In this document: piece by piece, positions 39,701 through 51,218 of the stretch
How positions within the stretch are numbered: the stretch's first letter is position 1
Layout of the letters: each line of letters opens with the position of its first letter
From: Zygnema cylindricum
Lineage: Eukaryota; Streptophyta; Zygnematophyceae; Zygnematales; Zygnemataceae
Direction of reading: 5' to 3'
DNA: 62,000 nt
NCBI GenBank assembly: GCA_037447655.1
Contig: JBBHKE010001242.1
Coordinates: 1 to 62,000 of the forward strand
Translations under genes and position numbers: made by a program
Notes under the pieces: model-generated
Told to the model about the DNA's origin: nothing
Database searches by the model: none
What the model saw: only the letters and a program-made list of their open reading frames with translations

Positions 39701-40789
39701 ATTGATTTTTCCGGCTATGTTGATGCACATTGGAGAGGCGACCTCGACACAAGGAAGAGCACTACTAGCAAGATTTTCACGTGTTCAAGAGAACCTATCA
39801 GTTGGAGTACAAACGCCAATCTTCTGTGGCGTTATCTAGCACAGAGGGGGAATACGTGGCAGCTTCTCAAGCAGCAAAAGAAGTCATTTGGCTTCGCAAC
39901 TTTTACTCTGAGATAGGGTTGGCACAATATAAGAGACTTTGATTCTTAGAGATAATCAGAGTAGCATTGCTTAGATGAAAAATCTAGTTTACCATGCAAG
40001 GACAAAACATATAGACATTCAAACACATTTTGTTAGAGAACAAGTTGAAATGAAAGTTTTAAAGTTTGAGTTTGTTATTTCAGCTCAACAAGCAACAAAT
40101 CACTTGACTAAGGGAGTTCCTCGAGATAAAATTGTTGTTTGTAATCAGCTCACAGGAGTTGGTCCTTTTTGGTGATGACAATTGATTGTATGCAGAAAAT
40201 GACCCAGAGAAGGGGTGTTAAAATTCTGTGTCCATTTCCTGCTAAAGGCCAAAAGGCAAAGTTGGTCAAAGTTGCGTGAGAGTGAATCAACCGGAGTCGT
40301 GTTAAGTACATTTACAGTTGAATAGATGTCACGGTACAATAGCTTAGAATTCAAGTTAGATTTGTTTAGACGTCAAGCATTCTTTGCGTAGACGTTGAGT
40401 TTTGGTGAAACGTAGTCGTCTACTTGTATTGTACGGTAAGTGTAGTCGTCGCAGATTTTGAGTATGTTTCACGTAGCAAATACTGACCAGTGATTTGATT
40501 ACGTAGTTCATACATTAGGAGTTTGTTTTTTTACATGAAAGACAAGTAGCGTAGTACTTACGTCACCAACATATACAAAATGTACTCATGCATGACATTG
40601 AAAATTAATCATCAATCTACTAAATGATTCTATGCAATTATTATGTGCTGTTATTTTTGCACTGAGTGCTTATTTTGTCATGTAAGTAATCCATCTTATT
40701 TCTTGTTCAGTAATTAAGCTTGTCTTGTTTTCTTTTGATCCTGTCTTATAATCGATCGATTTTATGGCTACTTTTTTTGAATCTCAACA
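36758..40789 (+). mobile_element. Copia E: different Ty1/copia lineage, internally deleted
   Basis: Only the last 161 bp of the 5' LTR remain (36758-36918); the 3' LTR is 40216-40789 (574 bp, TG...CA). PBS TGGTATCAAAGC is at 36919-36930, and the purine tract GAGAAGGGG precedes the 3' LTR. The LTRs lack the hairpin and tRNA-like modules of families A-C. Confidence 0.87.
37034..40175 (+). pseudogene. Copia E gag-pol remnant lacking integrase core
   Basis: UBN2-type gag 37034-37420 (stops at 37303 and 37388 where Gln is likely), two zinc knuckles near 37575 and 37660, and protease WIIDSGASHHMSND near 37800. GAG-pre-integrase (LWHQRFGHLGEENL) is near 38210. The sequence then runs almost directly into the linker before RT, so the DDE core is gone. 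RT 38560-39220 has many stops and a damaged YVDD (YVK followed by a stop). RNase H fragments 39521-40175. Non-functional. Confidence 0.85.
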
Positions 40790-40806
40790 ATGGGGAAGGG
40801 GAGGGG

Positions 40807-40816
40807 NNNNNNNNNN
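40807..40816. other. Assembly gap (10 N)
   Basis: Ten N's between a G-rich stretch (40790-40806) and mid-RNase H of a copia element. Order and distance across it are not guaranteed. Confidence 0.99.
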
Positions 40817-41474
40817 TCGTAGGAAGTTTAATTTATTTTATGAACTCTACGAGGCCGGACTTAGCGGCAGCTATTGGAGTACTCTGTAGGAGTCTTAATG
40901 ATCCTAGGAAGAGAGACTGGGAGGCAGCCAAGAGAGTCATGAGATATCTGGTTGGAACCAGAGAAATATGGTTGCATTTGGGAGGGGAGCACAATGATAT
41001 CACCACTTGGAGTGATGCCAGTTATGGGGATGCACTATGAGAAGATGCACTTCTGGATATGTTTTGTATGTGGGGGAAGGAGATTGCTGTTGGAGCAGTA
41101 AGCAACAAAAGGTGGTTGCTCAGTCTACTATGGAGGCTGAGTATATGGCATCTTGTTCTGCTGTAAAAGAACTAATGTGGGTGAAGTCATTGTTGCAAGA
41201 ACTGGGATATATGAAGGAGGGAGTGCATGAAATCTTTTGCGATAATCAAGTTGCAATCGCAATCGCAGCCAATCCAAAACACCATTTCAAAGCAAAACAT
41301 ATGGACATAAGATTAAGCTTCGTAAGAGAAAAAGTTGAAAATAAAATTTTAAATCTTGTGTATAGACCTGATGAAGAAATGGTGGATGACATGATGACCA
41401 AACCTGTGCCCTCTCCTAAATTAAAATATTGTCGGGAGAAATGCGGGTTAAAAGAAAAATTAAAATTAGACTAG
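40817..41474 (+). pseudogene. Duplicate copia 3' pol fragment (RT end and RNase H)
   Basis: Begins in the GSLIYFMNSTRPD motif and carries RNase H to the AKHMDIRLSFVREKV tail. The same internal TGA at 41038 occurs at 46398 in the complete copy, so the two share ancestry after that mutation. Confidence 0.85.
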
Positions 41475-41487
41475 AAAATAAGGGGAG

Positions 41488-42505
41488 TGTTGAAATTTAT
41501 AGATTTCTAGAGTATTTTCTAGGTTTAAATATGTTAGGAAAAAGTAAAAGGACAGACAGCCTGCCTCCACCTCCTTTCTCTAGCCCCCATACTTGTTATA
41601 GTCACTGAAGGATAGAGAAGGTGGTTGATCCATGGCTGCCTTAGTTCAACAGGCAGTTATTTTTAGTAGGTTACTAAAAATAGTATTGACAAACCCGGGA
41701 TTTGAACTCGGAACCTGCGGTTCATCAAATTGGCCAATAGCGGTCAACTTTATCCTATTAGAGTAGGACCAATGCTAAGTGCTATAGAGTATGATAGATA
41801 TATATACATTTAGGAAGTAAGAAATCCATTTAACTAAAATAAGATAAGGCGTGGATAGATACGGTTTTAGTACGACATCATTTCATAATGAATACCCCGC
41901 ATTTTTTTGACAGCGAAACAAATATCTCGCAAGTAATTATAACGGTTAAGATTACGTCTCATTACGAATCCGACGGCGCACGTCATCGCCGAAATCTCGG
42001 AGTGGTCACCTTGGCGTTTTGTGACGTGGCATGACCTGGAGCCAAGTGGAGAGATGACATTCGGTCATAGGAATTCCGAAGAATGTACGGACAAGTAAAA
42101 AGCAGACACGCATCCACTTAATAGCCTTGTCGTACATAGGCTTTACAAAAGGTACACCAACAATAGTACTTTTTGGTACGGTACAGTAATTTGATTGGTC
42201 CGTACTTTAGTAGATAGAAGTTATTAGAAGGAATCAAGTCTTAAAATTTTTTGGTAGGTAGTCACCTCTCCCTTTGAGATTTCGTACAAATTGGCATTTT
42301 TAGTGCCTCATAACTTATCGGCTGGTTGGCCGTTTTCAGTGATTCTTTTTGCTACGGACTCAGAGGAGTCCATGTTGCACAGGGGTGCAGTCAAATGCAC
42401 AGTTTGCCTTCTTGGGCAGCAGTGGTCGTGGCTTAAAGTGGGTTAGTTAAATACTATCTAGTGGCTTCCTGTATTCTATAGTTCAATGGAGGACACAGAA
42501 TTTCA
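41488..42505 (+). repeat. Left LTR of copia C3
   Basis: 1018 bp, TG...CA. It holds the U3 hairpin at 41576-41619 (TTCTCTA/TAGAGAA, 30-nt loop), the antisense tRNA-like block 41694-41770, ACGT boxes, a CCAAT-type ATTGG at about 42196, and a 6-bp leader hairpin at 42356-42371. The gag ATG is at 42486. Confidence 0.92.
41576..41619 (+). promoter_or_regulatory. Conserved U3 hairpin (copia C3 copy)
   Basis: Stem TTCTCTA with TAGAGAA closes a 30-nt loop containing ACTTGTTATAGTCACTGA. The loop is nearly the same in all LTR families here while stem bases change in pairs. It lies near the start of the LTR, so it would sit in the 3' untranslated part of the element RNA. Confidence 0.6.
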
Positions 42506-45500
42506 GGTTATGAGACCACCCTCTAGGGTGCAAACCTCCAATGGATCTGGGTTCATCTATTGGGAAGCCATGATGATAGAAGCTTTGTGTGAAAAACGAT
42601 ACTGGGGTATCGTTAGTGGACAAGTGAAACGTCCACCTTCGGGAATTCCACCAGGATTTGGGGCAGTAAGGTTTTCTGCAACAACGGCTGCCTCAGCGGA
42701 GGAGGCAGATGATGGGGACAGCACTGTGGCCGAAAATGACAAAGGGAAGGAGACACCCCTCACTCCTATTGCCATAGAATCGGGAGCGGCGACCGTGAAG
42801 ACAATGGAGAACGATACTCAAATGTGGGAGGATGTAAACATGGCTGCCAAGAACTTCATTCTGAGGCACCTCACTCAAGGTTTGGCCACTCGTCATCTTC
42901 ACATTTACAAGGCCGAGGAGTTGTGGGAGAGTTTGGTGGAGATTTATAGAGCTTGAACTATTTAGGAGCTCTAGTTGGCTCAGCAAAAGCTATTGAGTTA
43001 CACTTACAAAGGAGGAAATATGTTAGATTACTGTAATGATCTTTCTTGTTTGTATATAGAAATGGAAAGTGTCGGGTGGACAGGTACAATGAAAATGAAA
43101 GTTAACACCCTTATCATGAAATTACCAGATGAGTTCGAAAACATAGTGTACCGAGTAATGGGAATGCCTGATAGTTCATAGATATGGAACACAGTAGTCA
43201 GGATGATACTTGTGCAGGAAAACACAATGGCGATTAGGAGAGGAGGAAAGAGCATTCAAGCTCTAGCAGCAGGAGGGGACCGATGGGGGAAGGACCCGAA
43301 GAAACCTTATAGAGGGGAAAGAGATCATTCTGGGGGACAAAGGCCCCCAAAGTGTCTTTGTCATTATTGCAAAAAGCTGGGACACTTTATTGCAGATTGT
43401 GTCCAGCTATTAAAGATGAGGCTCCAAGAGAACCGTGGAGGGGGTTCTTCCGGAGGAAAGAAAAAGGAACTTGTGGTTACAAAAGTGTTCGGAGAAATCG
43501 AGGATGAGTCCTCTAAGGAGGATGGGGAGCTTCTTCTTGACGAAAGTCTAGAGGAGAAGGAGATCCATTGGAGACAAAAGTGTGCCCTTGGAGCAATTCG
43601 GGAAGCTCCACAGGAAGGATGGATCATCGACTCAGGTGCATCCATGCATATGTGTCGTGATAAAGAACTCTTCACTAAGCTAAGAAAGATTCCTACTGTA
43701 GAGATAGAGTATGGGGATGGGAGAGTGGTTACTACAGATCTAGTGGGATCAGTAGATCTGAAAGTCTTAGTGGAGGGTAATACTTCTATACTTACATTCT
43801 CAGATGTACTTTACATTCCTCAGCTGAGTAAAAATCTTGTCTCTATGTCTGTGTTAGATGACAAAGAGTTTGATACCTTCACCAGAAAGGGAGTCTTTAC
43901 AGCTAAGTATGGGAATGAAGTTTACTTCACAGCAAATAAGGGTAGCCAAGGAATGTTTAGGCTTAACTTGAGTAATGAAAAGAAGAATGCTTACTATGTT
44001 GGTGTTTCTAAGGTGATGATTTGGCATAAGCGGTTAGGGCATGTGCATTTTGATAGGTTGAGGGAAATGAAAAAGCTTGGGGTAGTAGATGGCATTCAAT
44101 TTGGGGAAAATAAAATGATGGATGATTGTAGTGGTTGTGCTCAAGGTAAGGCCCACAGACTTCCCTTTCCCAAAACCACCACATATAGAGGTGAGAAAGT
44201 GTTAGATTTGGTCCACACAGATATTTGGGGACCTGCAAAAGTACCTTCGGTTGGAGGAAAGAGTTTCATGATGACCATAACTGATGATTGGTCTAGATAC
44301 TCTAGAGTCTACTTTCTGAAAACAAAATTTGAAGCATCAACTTACTTCAAAGAATATAAAGCTTGGAGTGAGAAGTTGCATGAAACCCCCATTAAGAGGA
44401 TAAGGAGTGATAATGGGGGGGAATATACCTCTAACAAGTTTGAGGAATATCTGAGAGATGAGGGAGTGCAACACCAGAAAACTGTACCATATAACCCGAA
44501 ACAAAATGGGGTAGCTGAGAGGTTAAATCGAACACTAGGAGATAGTGTACGCAGTATGTTGGCCGACAAGAAAATAGGAAAGAGATTTTGGGCAGAAGCA
44601 ATGAACTGTGCCAACTACATTAAGAATAGAGTCCTTACCTCAGCTATAAAGGGAGTGACACCATATGAGAGATGGGTTGGAAGGAAACCAGATATCTCAC
44701 ACCTTAAAGTATTTGGTAGCCAAGTTTATAGTCTTGACATCGATTGGAAAAATTGGAAAGTAGATGCTAAGGGAAAACTTGGATACTTTGTGGGATATGA
44801 TGAAGATGTTAAGGGATATAGAGTTTATGACTTAGCAAAGAAAGATATCATTCTGGTTAAACACTTAGTTGTCATAGATGAAGGGAAGTCATTTGACCCC
44901 TTCAAATATACAAAGAAGATAAGGATCAGATTTGAGTCCGAAAGTGATGAGAATTCGGTCGTTCTCGAAAGGGACGTGAGTGAAACCGTAATTACAGATT
45001 CAGGGGAGATCGAAGATACAAGAGACTCACCGGAAACCTCACATACTCCTATGGACTTCAAGGAGATAGAAGAAGCGGGACAAAAACCGGTTTCCATGGA
45101 TAGGGGAGCCGATGAGACAGTGAGAAGAAATCCAAGACTTCCATCCATTCTAGCTTCAGAGTTTGAGGGAGGAAGGAGGAGCAGCAAAAGGATACAGGAA
45201 AAACAAGCTGCTCATAAGGAAACTAAGCTATTTCATCCAGATGAGCCTTAGTCTTACTTAGAGGCAGTGAATAGTCCATAGAGAGAAAGATGGATTAGAG
45301 CCATAAATGATGAGATGGCTTCTATCATGGAAGAAAATACTTGGGAACTAGTGGATTGCCCTCTAGACAGAAAACCTATTGGATGTAAATGGGTATTTAA
45401 ACTAGAACTGAACCCAGATAATACAATTAGGAGGTATAAGGCTCGATTGGTAGCGAAGGGGTTCACCCAAAAAGAGGGGATGGACTATGAGGAGACCTTT

Positions 45501-46834
45501 GCTCCATTTGTTCGGTTCCCATCGGTATGGATTCTCCTCAGTCTGGCCATAGCGCAAGACATGGAAATACACCAGATGGACATTAAGACTGCTTTTCTTA
45601 ATAGTGAGTTAGAGGAAGAAATTTTTATGAGGCAACCCGAGGGGTTTGTGGAGGAAGGAGAAAAGAGCAAAGTCTGCAGGCTCATAAAGTTCTTATATGG
45701 ACTGAAAAAGGCTCCCTGACAGTGGAATAAAAAACTAGATGAGTTTCTCACCGATCAGGGATACATCCGGATCAGCTCTGACCATTCTATCTATATGTTT
45801 TGAAGATGAGAATGGTGTCATTTTTATTGCAATTTATGTGGATGATCTACTTGTGTTAAGTAAGTCTTTGGAGAATATCAATAGGCAAAAGAAAGATCTT
45901 AGGGGCAGATTTGATATGAAGGATTTAGGGGAGGCAAAATATATTTTGATGATCCAAATGGAGAGAGATAGGGGGAAGAAGATTATCAGACTTACTCAGA
46001 AAGAAGCAATAGGTATATGCTTGAGAAATTCTAGATAGAAAATGCTAACAGTTGTACCACTCCCATGGACTTGAAACAAGTAAGTGATGGGAGTGTAGAA
46101 TGAGGAGTGATGATCTTAGATGATCAGATGAGTCCAGAGGAGAGAGAGTTTATGAAGTCTATCCCTTATAGACATGTCGTAGGAAGTTTAATTTATTTTA
46201 TGAACTCTACGAGGCCGGACTTAGCGGCAGCTATTGGAGTACTCTGTAGGAGTCTTAATGATCCTAGGAAGAGAGACTGGGAGGCAGCCAAGAGAGTCAT
46301 GAGATATCTGGTTGGAACCAGAGAAATATGGTTGCATTTGGGAGGGGAGCACAATGATATCACCACTTGGAGTGATGCCAGTTATGGGGATGCACTATGA
46401 GAAGATGCACTTCTGGATATGTTTTGTATGTGGGGGAAGGAGATTGCTGTTGGAGCAGTAAGCAACAAAAGGTGGTTGCTCAGTCTACTATGGAGGCTGA
46501 GTATATGGCATCTTGTTCTGCTGTAAAAGAACTAATGTGGGTGAAGTCATTGTTGCAAGAACTGGGATATATGAAGGAGGGAGTGCATGAAATCTTTTGC
46601 GATAATCAAGTTGCAATCGCAATCGCAGCCAATCCAAAACACCATTTCAAAGCAAAACATATGGACATAAGATTAAGCTTCGTAAGAGAAAAAGTTGAAA
46701 ATAAAATTTTAAATCTTGTGTATAGACCTGATGAAGAAATGGTGGATGACATGATGACCAAACCTGTGCCCTCTCCTAAATTAAAATATTGTCGGGAGAA
46801 ATGCGGGTTAAAGGAAAAATTAAAATTAGACTAG
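42486..46834 (+). pseudogene. Copia C3 gag-pol, long frames with several stops
   Basis: Gag 42486-42955 and 42975-43181. A 682-codon frame (43203-45251) carries the zinc knuckle CHYCKKLGHFIADC, protease WIIDSGASMHMC near 43620, GAG-pre-integrase, and the integrase core with DDWS, SDNGGEY and YNPKQNGVAERLNR. RT 45315-45719 and 45780-46038 (IYVDDLLVL intact); RNase H 46107-46834 with one TGA. About six lesions in total, most of them single changes to stop codons or one-base shifts. Confidence 0.9.
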
Positions 46835-46847
46835 AAAATAAGGGGAG

Positions 46848-47864
46848 TGTTGAAATTTATAGATTTCTAGAGTATTTTCTAGGTTTAAATATGTTAGGAA
46901 AAAGTAAAAGGACAGACAGCCTGCCTCCACCTCCTTTCTCTAGCCCCCATACTTGTTATAGTCACTGAAGGATAGAGAAGGTGGTTGATCCATGGCTGCC
47001 TTAGTTCAACAGGCAGTTATTTTTAGTAGGTTACTAAAAATAGTATTGACAGACCCGGGATTTGAACTCGGAACCTGCGGTTCATCAAATTGGCCAATAG
47101 CGGTCAACTTTATCCTATTAGAGTAGGACCAATGCTAAGTGCTATAGAGTATGATAGATATATATACATTTAGGAAGTAAGAAATCCATTTAACTAAAAT
47201 AAGATAAGGCGTGGATAGATATAGTTTTAGTACGACATCAATTCAAAATGAATACCTCGCATTTGTTTGACATCAAAACAAATATCTCGCAAGTATATAT
47301 AACGGTTAAGATTACGTCTCATTACGAATCCGACGGCGCACGTCATCGCCAAAATCTTGGAGTGGTCACCTTGGCGTTTTGTGACGTGGCATGACGTGGA
47401 GCCATGTGGAGAGATGACATTCGGTCATAGGAATTCCGAGGAATGTACGGACAAGTAAAAAGCAGACACGCGTTCACTTAATAGCTTTGTCGTACATAGG
47501 CTTTACAAAAGGTACACCGGCAGTAGTACTTTTTGGTACGGTATAGTAATTTGATTGGTCCGTACTTTAGTAGATAGAAGTTATTAGAAGGAATCAGGAC
47601 TTAGAAAATTTTGGTAGGTAGTCACCTCTCTCTTTGAGAGTTTGTACAAATTTGCATTTTTAGTGCCTCATAACTTATGGGCTGGTTCGCCGTTTTCAGT
47701 GATTCTTTTTGCTACGGACTCAAAGGGGTCCAAGCTGCACAGGGCTGCAATCAAATTATCAGTTTGCCTTCTTGGGCAGCAGTGGTCGTGGCTTAAAGTG
47801 GGTTAGTTAAATACTATCTAGAGGCTTCTTGTATTATGTAGTCGAATGGAGGACACATAATTTA
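46848..47864 (+). repeat. 3' LTR of copia C3
   Basis: Nearly identical to the left LTR for its first 380 bp or so, then clearly more different (from about 47230). The end reads TAATTTA instead of GAATTTCA. Confidence 0.9.
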
Positions 47865-49498
47865 ACTTTCATTTTCATTGTGCCTGTCTAACTAGCACTT
47901 TCCATCTCCATATACAAACAAGAAAGGTCATTGCAATAATCTAACATCTTTCCTCCTTTGTAGGTGTAACTCACTAGCTTTTGCTCAACCAACAGGAGCT
48001 CATGAATGGTACCAGCTCTATAGATCTCCACCAAACTTTCCCACAACTCCTCGGCCTTGTAAATATTAAGGTGAGAGGTGGCCAATGCCTCAGTGAGATG
48101 CCTTAGAATGAAGTTCTTGGCAGCCATGTTTATGTCTTTCCACATTTGAACATCGTTCTCCATTGTCTTCACGGCCGCCGCTCATGGTGCCATAGCAACA
48201 GGGGTGAGGATTGTCTCCTTCCCTTTCCCCTTTTCGGACACACTGCTGTCCCCATCATCTGCCTCCTCCGTGGAAGCAGTCGTTGCTGCAGAAAACCTTA
48301 CTCCTCCAAATCCTGGCGGAGATCCCGAAGGTGGACGTTTCACTTGTCCACTGACGATACCCCAGTATCGTTTTTCACACAAAGCTCCCATCATCATGGC
48401 TTCCCAATAGATGAACCCAGATCCATTGAAAGTGGGCACCCTAGAGGGTGGGCCCATAACCTACAATTCTGTGTCCTCTATTGGACTACAGAATACAGGA
48501 AGCCTCTATATAGTTGTTAACTAGCCCACTTTAACCCACAGCCACTGCTGGCCAGGTAATCAAGCTGACAATCTGAATGCACCCGTGTGCAGCCTGGATT
48601 CTCGTGAGTCTGTAGGAAAAAGAATCTCTGAAAACGCCCAACCAGGCAGTAAGTTATGAGGCAGTAAAAATGCCACTTTGTACAAACTCTCAATGGGAGA
48701 GGTGACTACCTACCAAAATTTTCTAAGTCCTGATTCTCTCTAATAACTTTTATCTATTGAAGTACGAACCAATCTGATTACTGTACCGTACAAAAAAAGT
48801 ACTACTGCCGGTGTACCTTTTTTACGGCCTATGTACGACAAGGTTATTAAGCGGACGCGTGTTCGCATTTCACTTGTCCGTACGTTCCTCGGAATTCCTA
48901 TGACCAAATGTCATCTTTCCACGTGGCTCCAGGTCATGCCACGTCACAAAACGCCAAAGTGACCACTCCGGGATTTCGGCTATAGGTGCGCCGTTGGATT
49001 TTATGCGAAACGCAATCTTAGCCGTAATAAATACTTGCGCGGCATTTGTTTCGCTATCGAAACAAAATGCTTGGTATCCATTTTGAAATACTATCGTAGG
49101 ACGTACTTTCTAAAGCTGAATCTATGTACGCTGTAAACAGTTTTAGCTAAATGGATTTAATTCACCCGAACTATATATATATCTATCACATACCATAGCA
49201 CTTAGCATTGGTCCTAGTCTATTAGGATAAAGCTGACCGCTACCGATCACCTTGACGAACTGTAGGTAGCGGTATCAAATCTCTAATCCGTCAAGTATAT
49301 TTTTAGTAATCTACTAAAAATAACTGCCTGTTGAACCAAGGCAGCCATGGATCAACCACCCTCTCTAACATTCAGTGACTACAACAAGTATGGGGGCTAT
49401 AGAAAAGAGGAGGAGGCAGGGTGTTTGTCCTTTTCTTTTCCTTTTATACAAACCTATTTAAACCTAGAAAATACTCTAGAAATCTATAAATTTCAACA
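47865..49498 (-). mobile_element. Copia F: 5' LTR and start of gag only
   Basis: The LTR is 48462-49498 (1037 bp, minus), with its gag-side end mutated (TACAATT for TGCAATT). Gag runs from the LTR to 47865, where C3's LTR begins; the remainder of F would lie beyond C3, possibly in the gap. Confidence 0.85.
47888..48457 (-). pseudogene. Copia F gag N-terminal fragment
   Basis: Carries VPTFNGSGFIYWEAMM and the NFILRHLTEALATSHLNIYK, ELWESLVEIYR blocks typical of this family. The ATG that normally lies inside the LTR is changed to ATA, leaving the second Met (MGPPS) as the only start. One stop splits it near 48175. Confidence 0.85.
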
Positions 49499-49514
49499 CA
49501 CTTTGTATGAATAC

Positions 49515-50660
49515 CTATATTAATGTAAGCATGTTTGCGATTGATATTTTTTTTTCAAAGACCCAAATCAGAATTGTTAAAAAATTAGAATGTATGCTTT
49601 TATTCAAAATTTCCAAATTCTTAATTAGCGTAAACCACGGTAATTTATTCATATAAGCTAAAGAAACTTCTACGCTAATAGCGATTGGCGGTGTAGTTGA
49701 CAAGGTAAATGCCCGTGTAACGGGCGTTGATTTACTAGTTTTATTAAACATGGCTACACTTAAGCTATGATAAGTAATGAATCTCAAAAAAAAAATTGCC
49801 TCTCGAACAGGTTTGGAGATAAAGGTCAACCTATTCCAATCTTCCATCATCACGTGTAGTACTTGTGCAGGGCATGGCATCCACGTGATTGAAGGGTGCT
49901 TTGCCACGAGCAACGAGGTTGTTATCTTGTTCTGTAGGGCAGAATCGGTAACAATCTGCACCACATTCTCCACCCCTACCGTAAGTATTCATTTTTCCAA
50001 CACCACAGAAATGTAGTCGGCGTCCTTCGTTCATCCACTAGTGTCCTCTGTCGTCAAGATCATGTCATCTTTTGGGGTGAATGCTAAAATATTTAGGAAA
50101 GGACTGGCATCTACTGCTGTCCACCTGTTTGATGTGATTGTGGCACCGGTGACTTGAATGGTTTTGACATAACTTGACAAATTCTTCTTCACATTCGCCT
50201 TAGTCTCTAATAGGAGAAGATTTCTCATTCCACCTCGGATTCGTAACTTGTAATTCACACTTACATCACCACTTTTCTTCACCACTGCCTTGAAATAACG
50301 GTCATCTAAAAGTCTAAACATCAATCCATTGGTATAAAAAGCTGTGGCCCAAGCTAAATCTACCTCTTTTTTGTTTTGCATGGTGAATGTACTTTATTTT
50401 TTTGTCTGAACAACTCTTGCTTGCTTTTGTCTTTGGAGTCAGTGTAAAACGGCACGTGAGTTCATCTTGGTCAAGGAGTACATGTTTCTCAGAGGGATTA
50501 GCCGATTTTCCTTTGTCACTTGCGATAAACTCCTCTTTTACCTCGGCTGGAAACATTGTACAAGCTCTAATCCCTCCACACTTGACATTTCTAGTGAGAT
50601 GATATCCGATCCTAGTTGCTTAGGCGATAAATTTGAAATTACAATAAATACAAACACATA
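49515..50660 (-). pseudogene. hAT-type DNA transposase remnant (BED finger / DUF659)
   Basis: In coding order: a stretch resembling the end of a BED zinc finger (GGIRACTMFPAEVKEE) near 50580-50520; DUF659-like AWATAFYTNGLMFRLLDDRYFK near 50340; then VVQIVTD and a WMPCPAQVLHVMMED block (49960-49880), corresponding to the usual VTDNAxNY and WTPCAAHxxDLMLED motifs. Frameshifts break it into three pieces. The RNase-H-fold end and C-terminal dimerisation region are not seen, and I could not find terminal inverted repeats or 8-bp duplications. Confidence 0.75.
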
Positions 50661-51218
50661 ATCTCTTGGCTACTAGAATCCCACCGTCTGGAGGCTTTAT
50701 GTGGTCCCACTTGTCTCATCGAACTCTACGCATGGCTGTTTTTTTGGAGGTCCGTAACTTCTTTGTCAACGCCAACGCCTTCAACGACAGTTTACTAACT
50801 ACTGCCATGGAGTCGGTAATGCTGTCTTCCTTGAAATTTCGTATTCAACTATTGAAGTATTTATGGCGGCTTCTTTTCGAAAATTTGAAAAAGACGCCCG
50901 TACACAATTTGAACTTACGACGCTTAAGTAGTGTGACGCCACAATGTTTTTTTTTGGAAATGTCCATAGATGTCATAATATTTTCCATTATATTCCGTGT
51001 ATAATCTATTCGTTTTCTGAACAAAAAGTACGCAAACGTGCATCGAATATTTTCGTCAACTACTGTACAGTTTCCGTAAATATTCGAACAATTACCATAA
51101 TTTGTCTATAGGTTGCCGTAAAATTTCAGTTTTAGTTTACAAAAGACGTTTTGTTGCGATTTTTTGAAAAGTCACATAGAATACGTAGAAACTAGAAAAA
51201 GGGAGAAAAACCCGCGTA
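50661..51218. other. Stretch without recognisable gene
   Basis: AT-rich, no coding similarity recognised. It may contain the 5' end of the hAT element and the left boundary of the copia D LTR. Confidence 0.4.

Larger units (their letters stand above)
40817..47864 (+). mobile_element. Copia C3: element with a partial second copy upstream (tandem, shared LTR)
   Basis: Order: 3' pol (40817-41487), LTR (41488-42505), full internal region, LTR (46848-47864). The fragment 40817-41487 matches 46177-46847 at a constant offset of 5360 with one difference seen. Same family as A, A2 and F but on the plus strand. The right end abuts the gag of element F; the expected final C of the LTR is missing, and no clean target duplication could be defined. 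Confidence 0.85.

Noticed and set aside
41037-41474. Separate RNase H gene downstream of the gap
   Set aside because: It is the tail of a copia pol frame broken by one stop, identical to 46397-46834.
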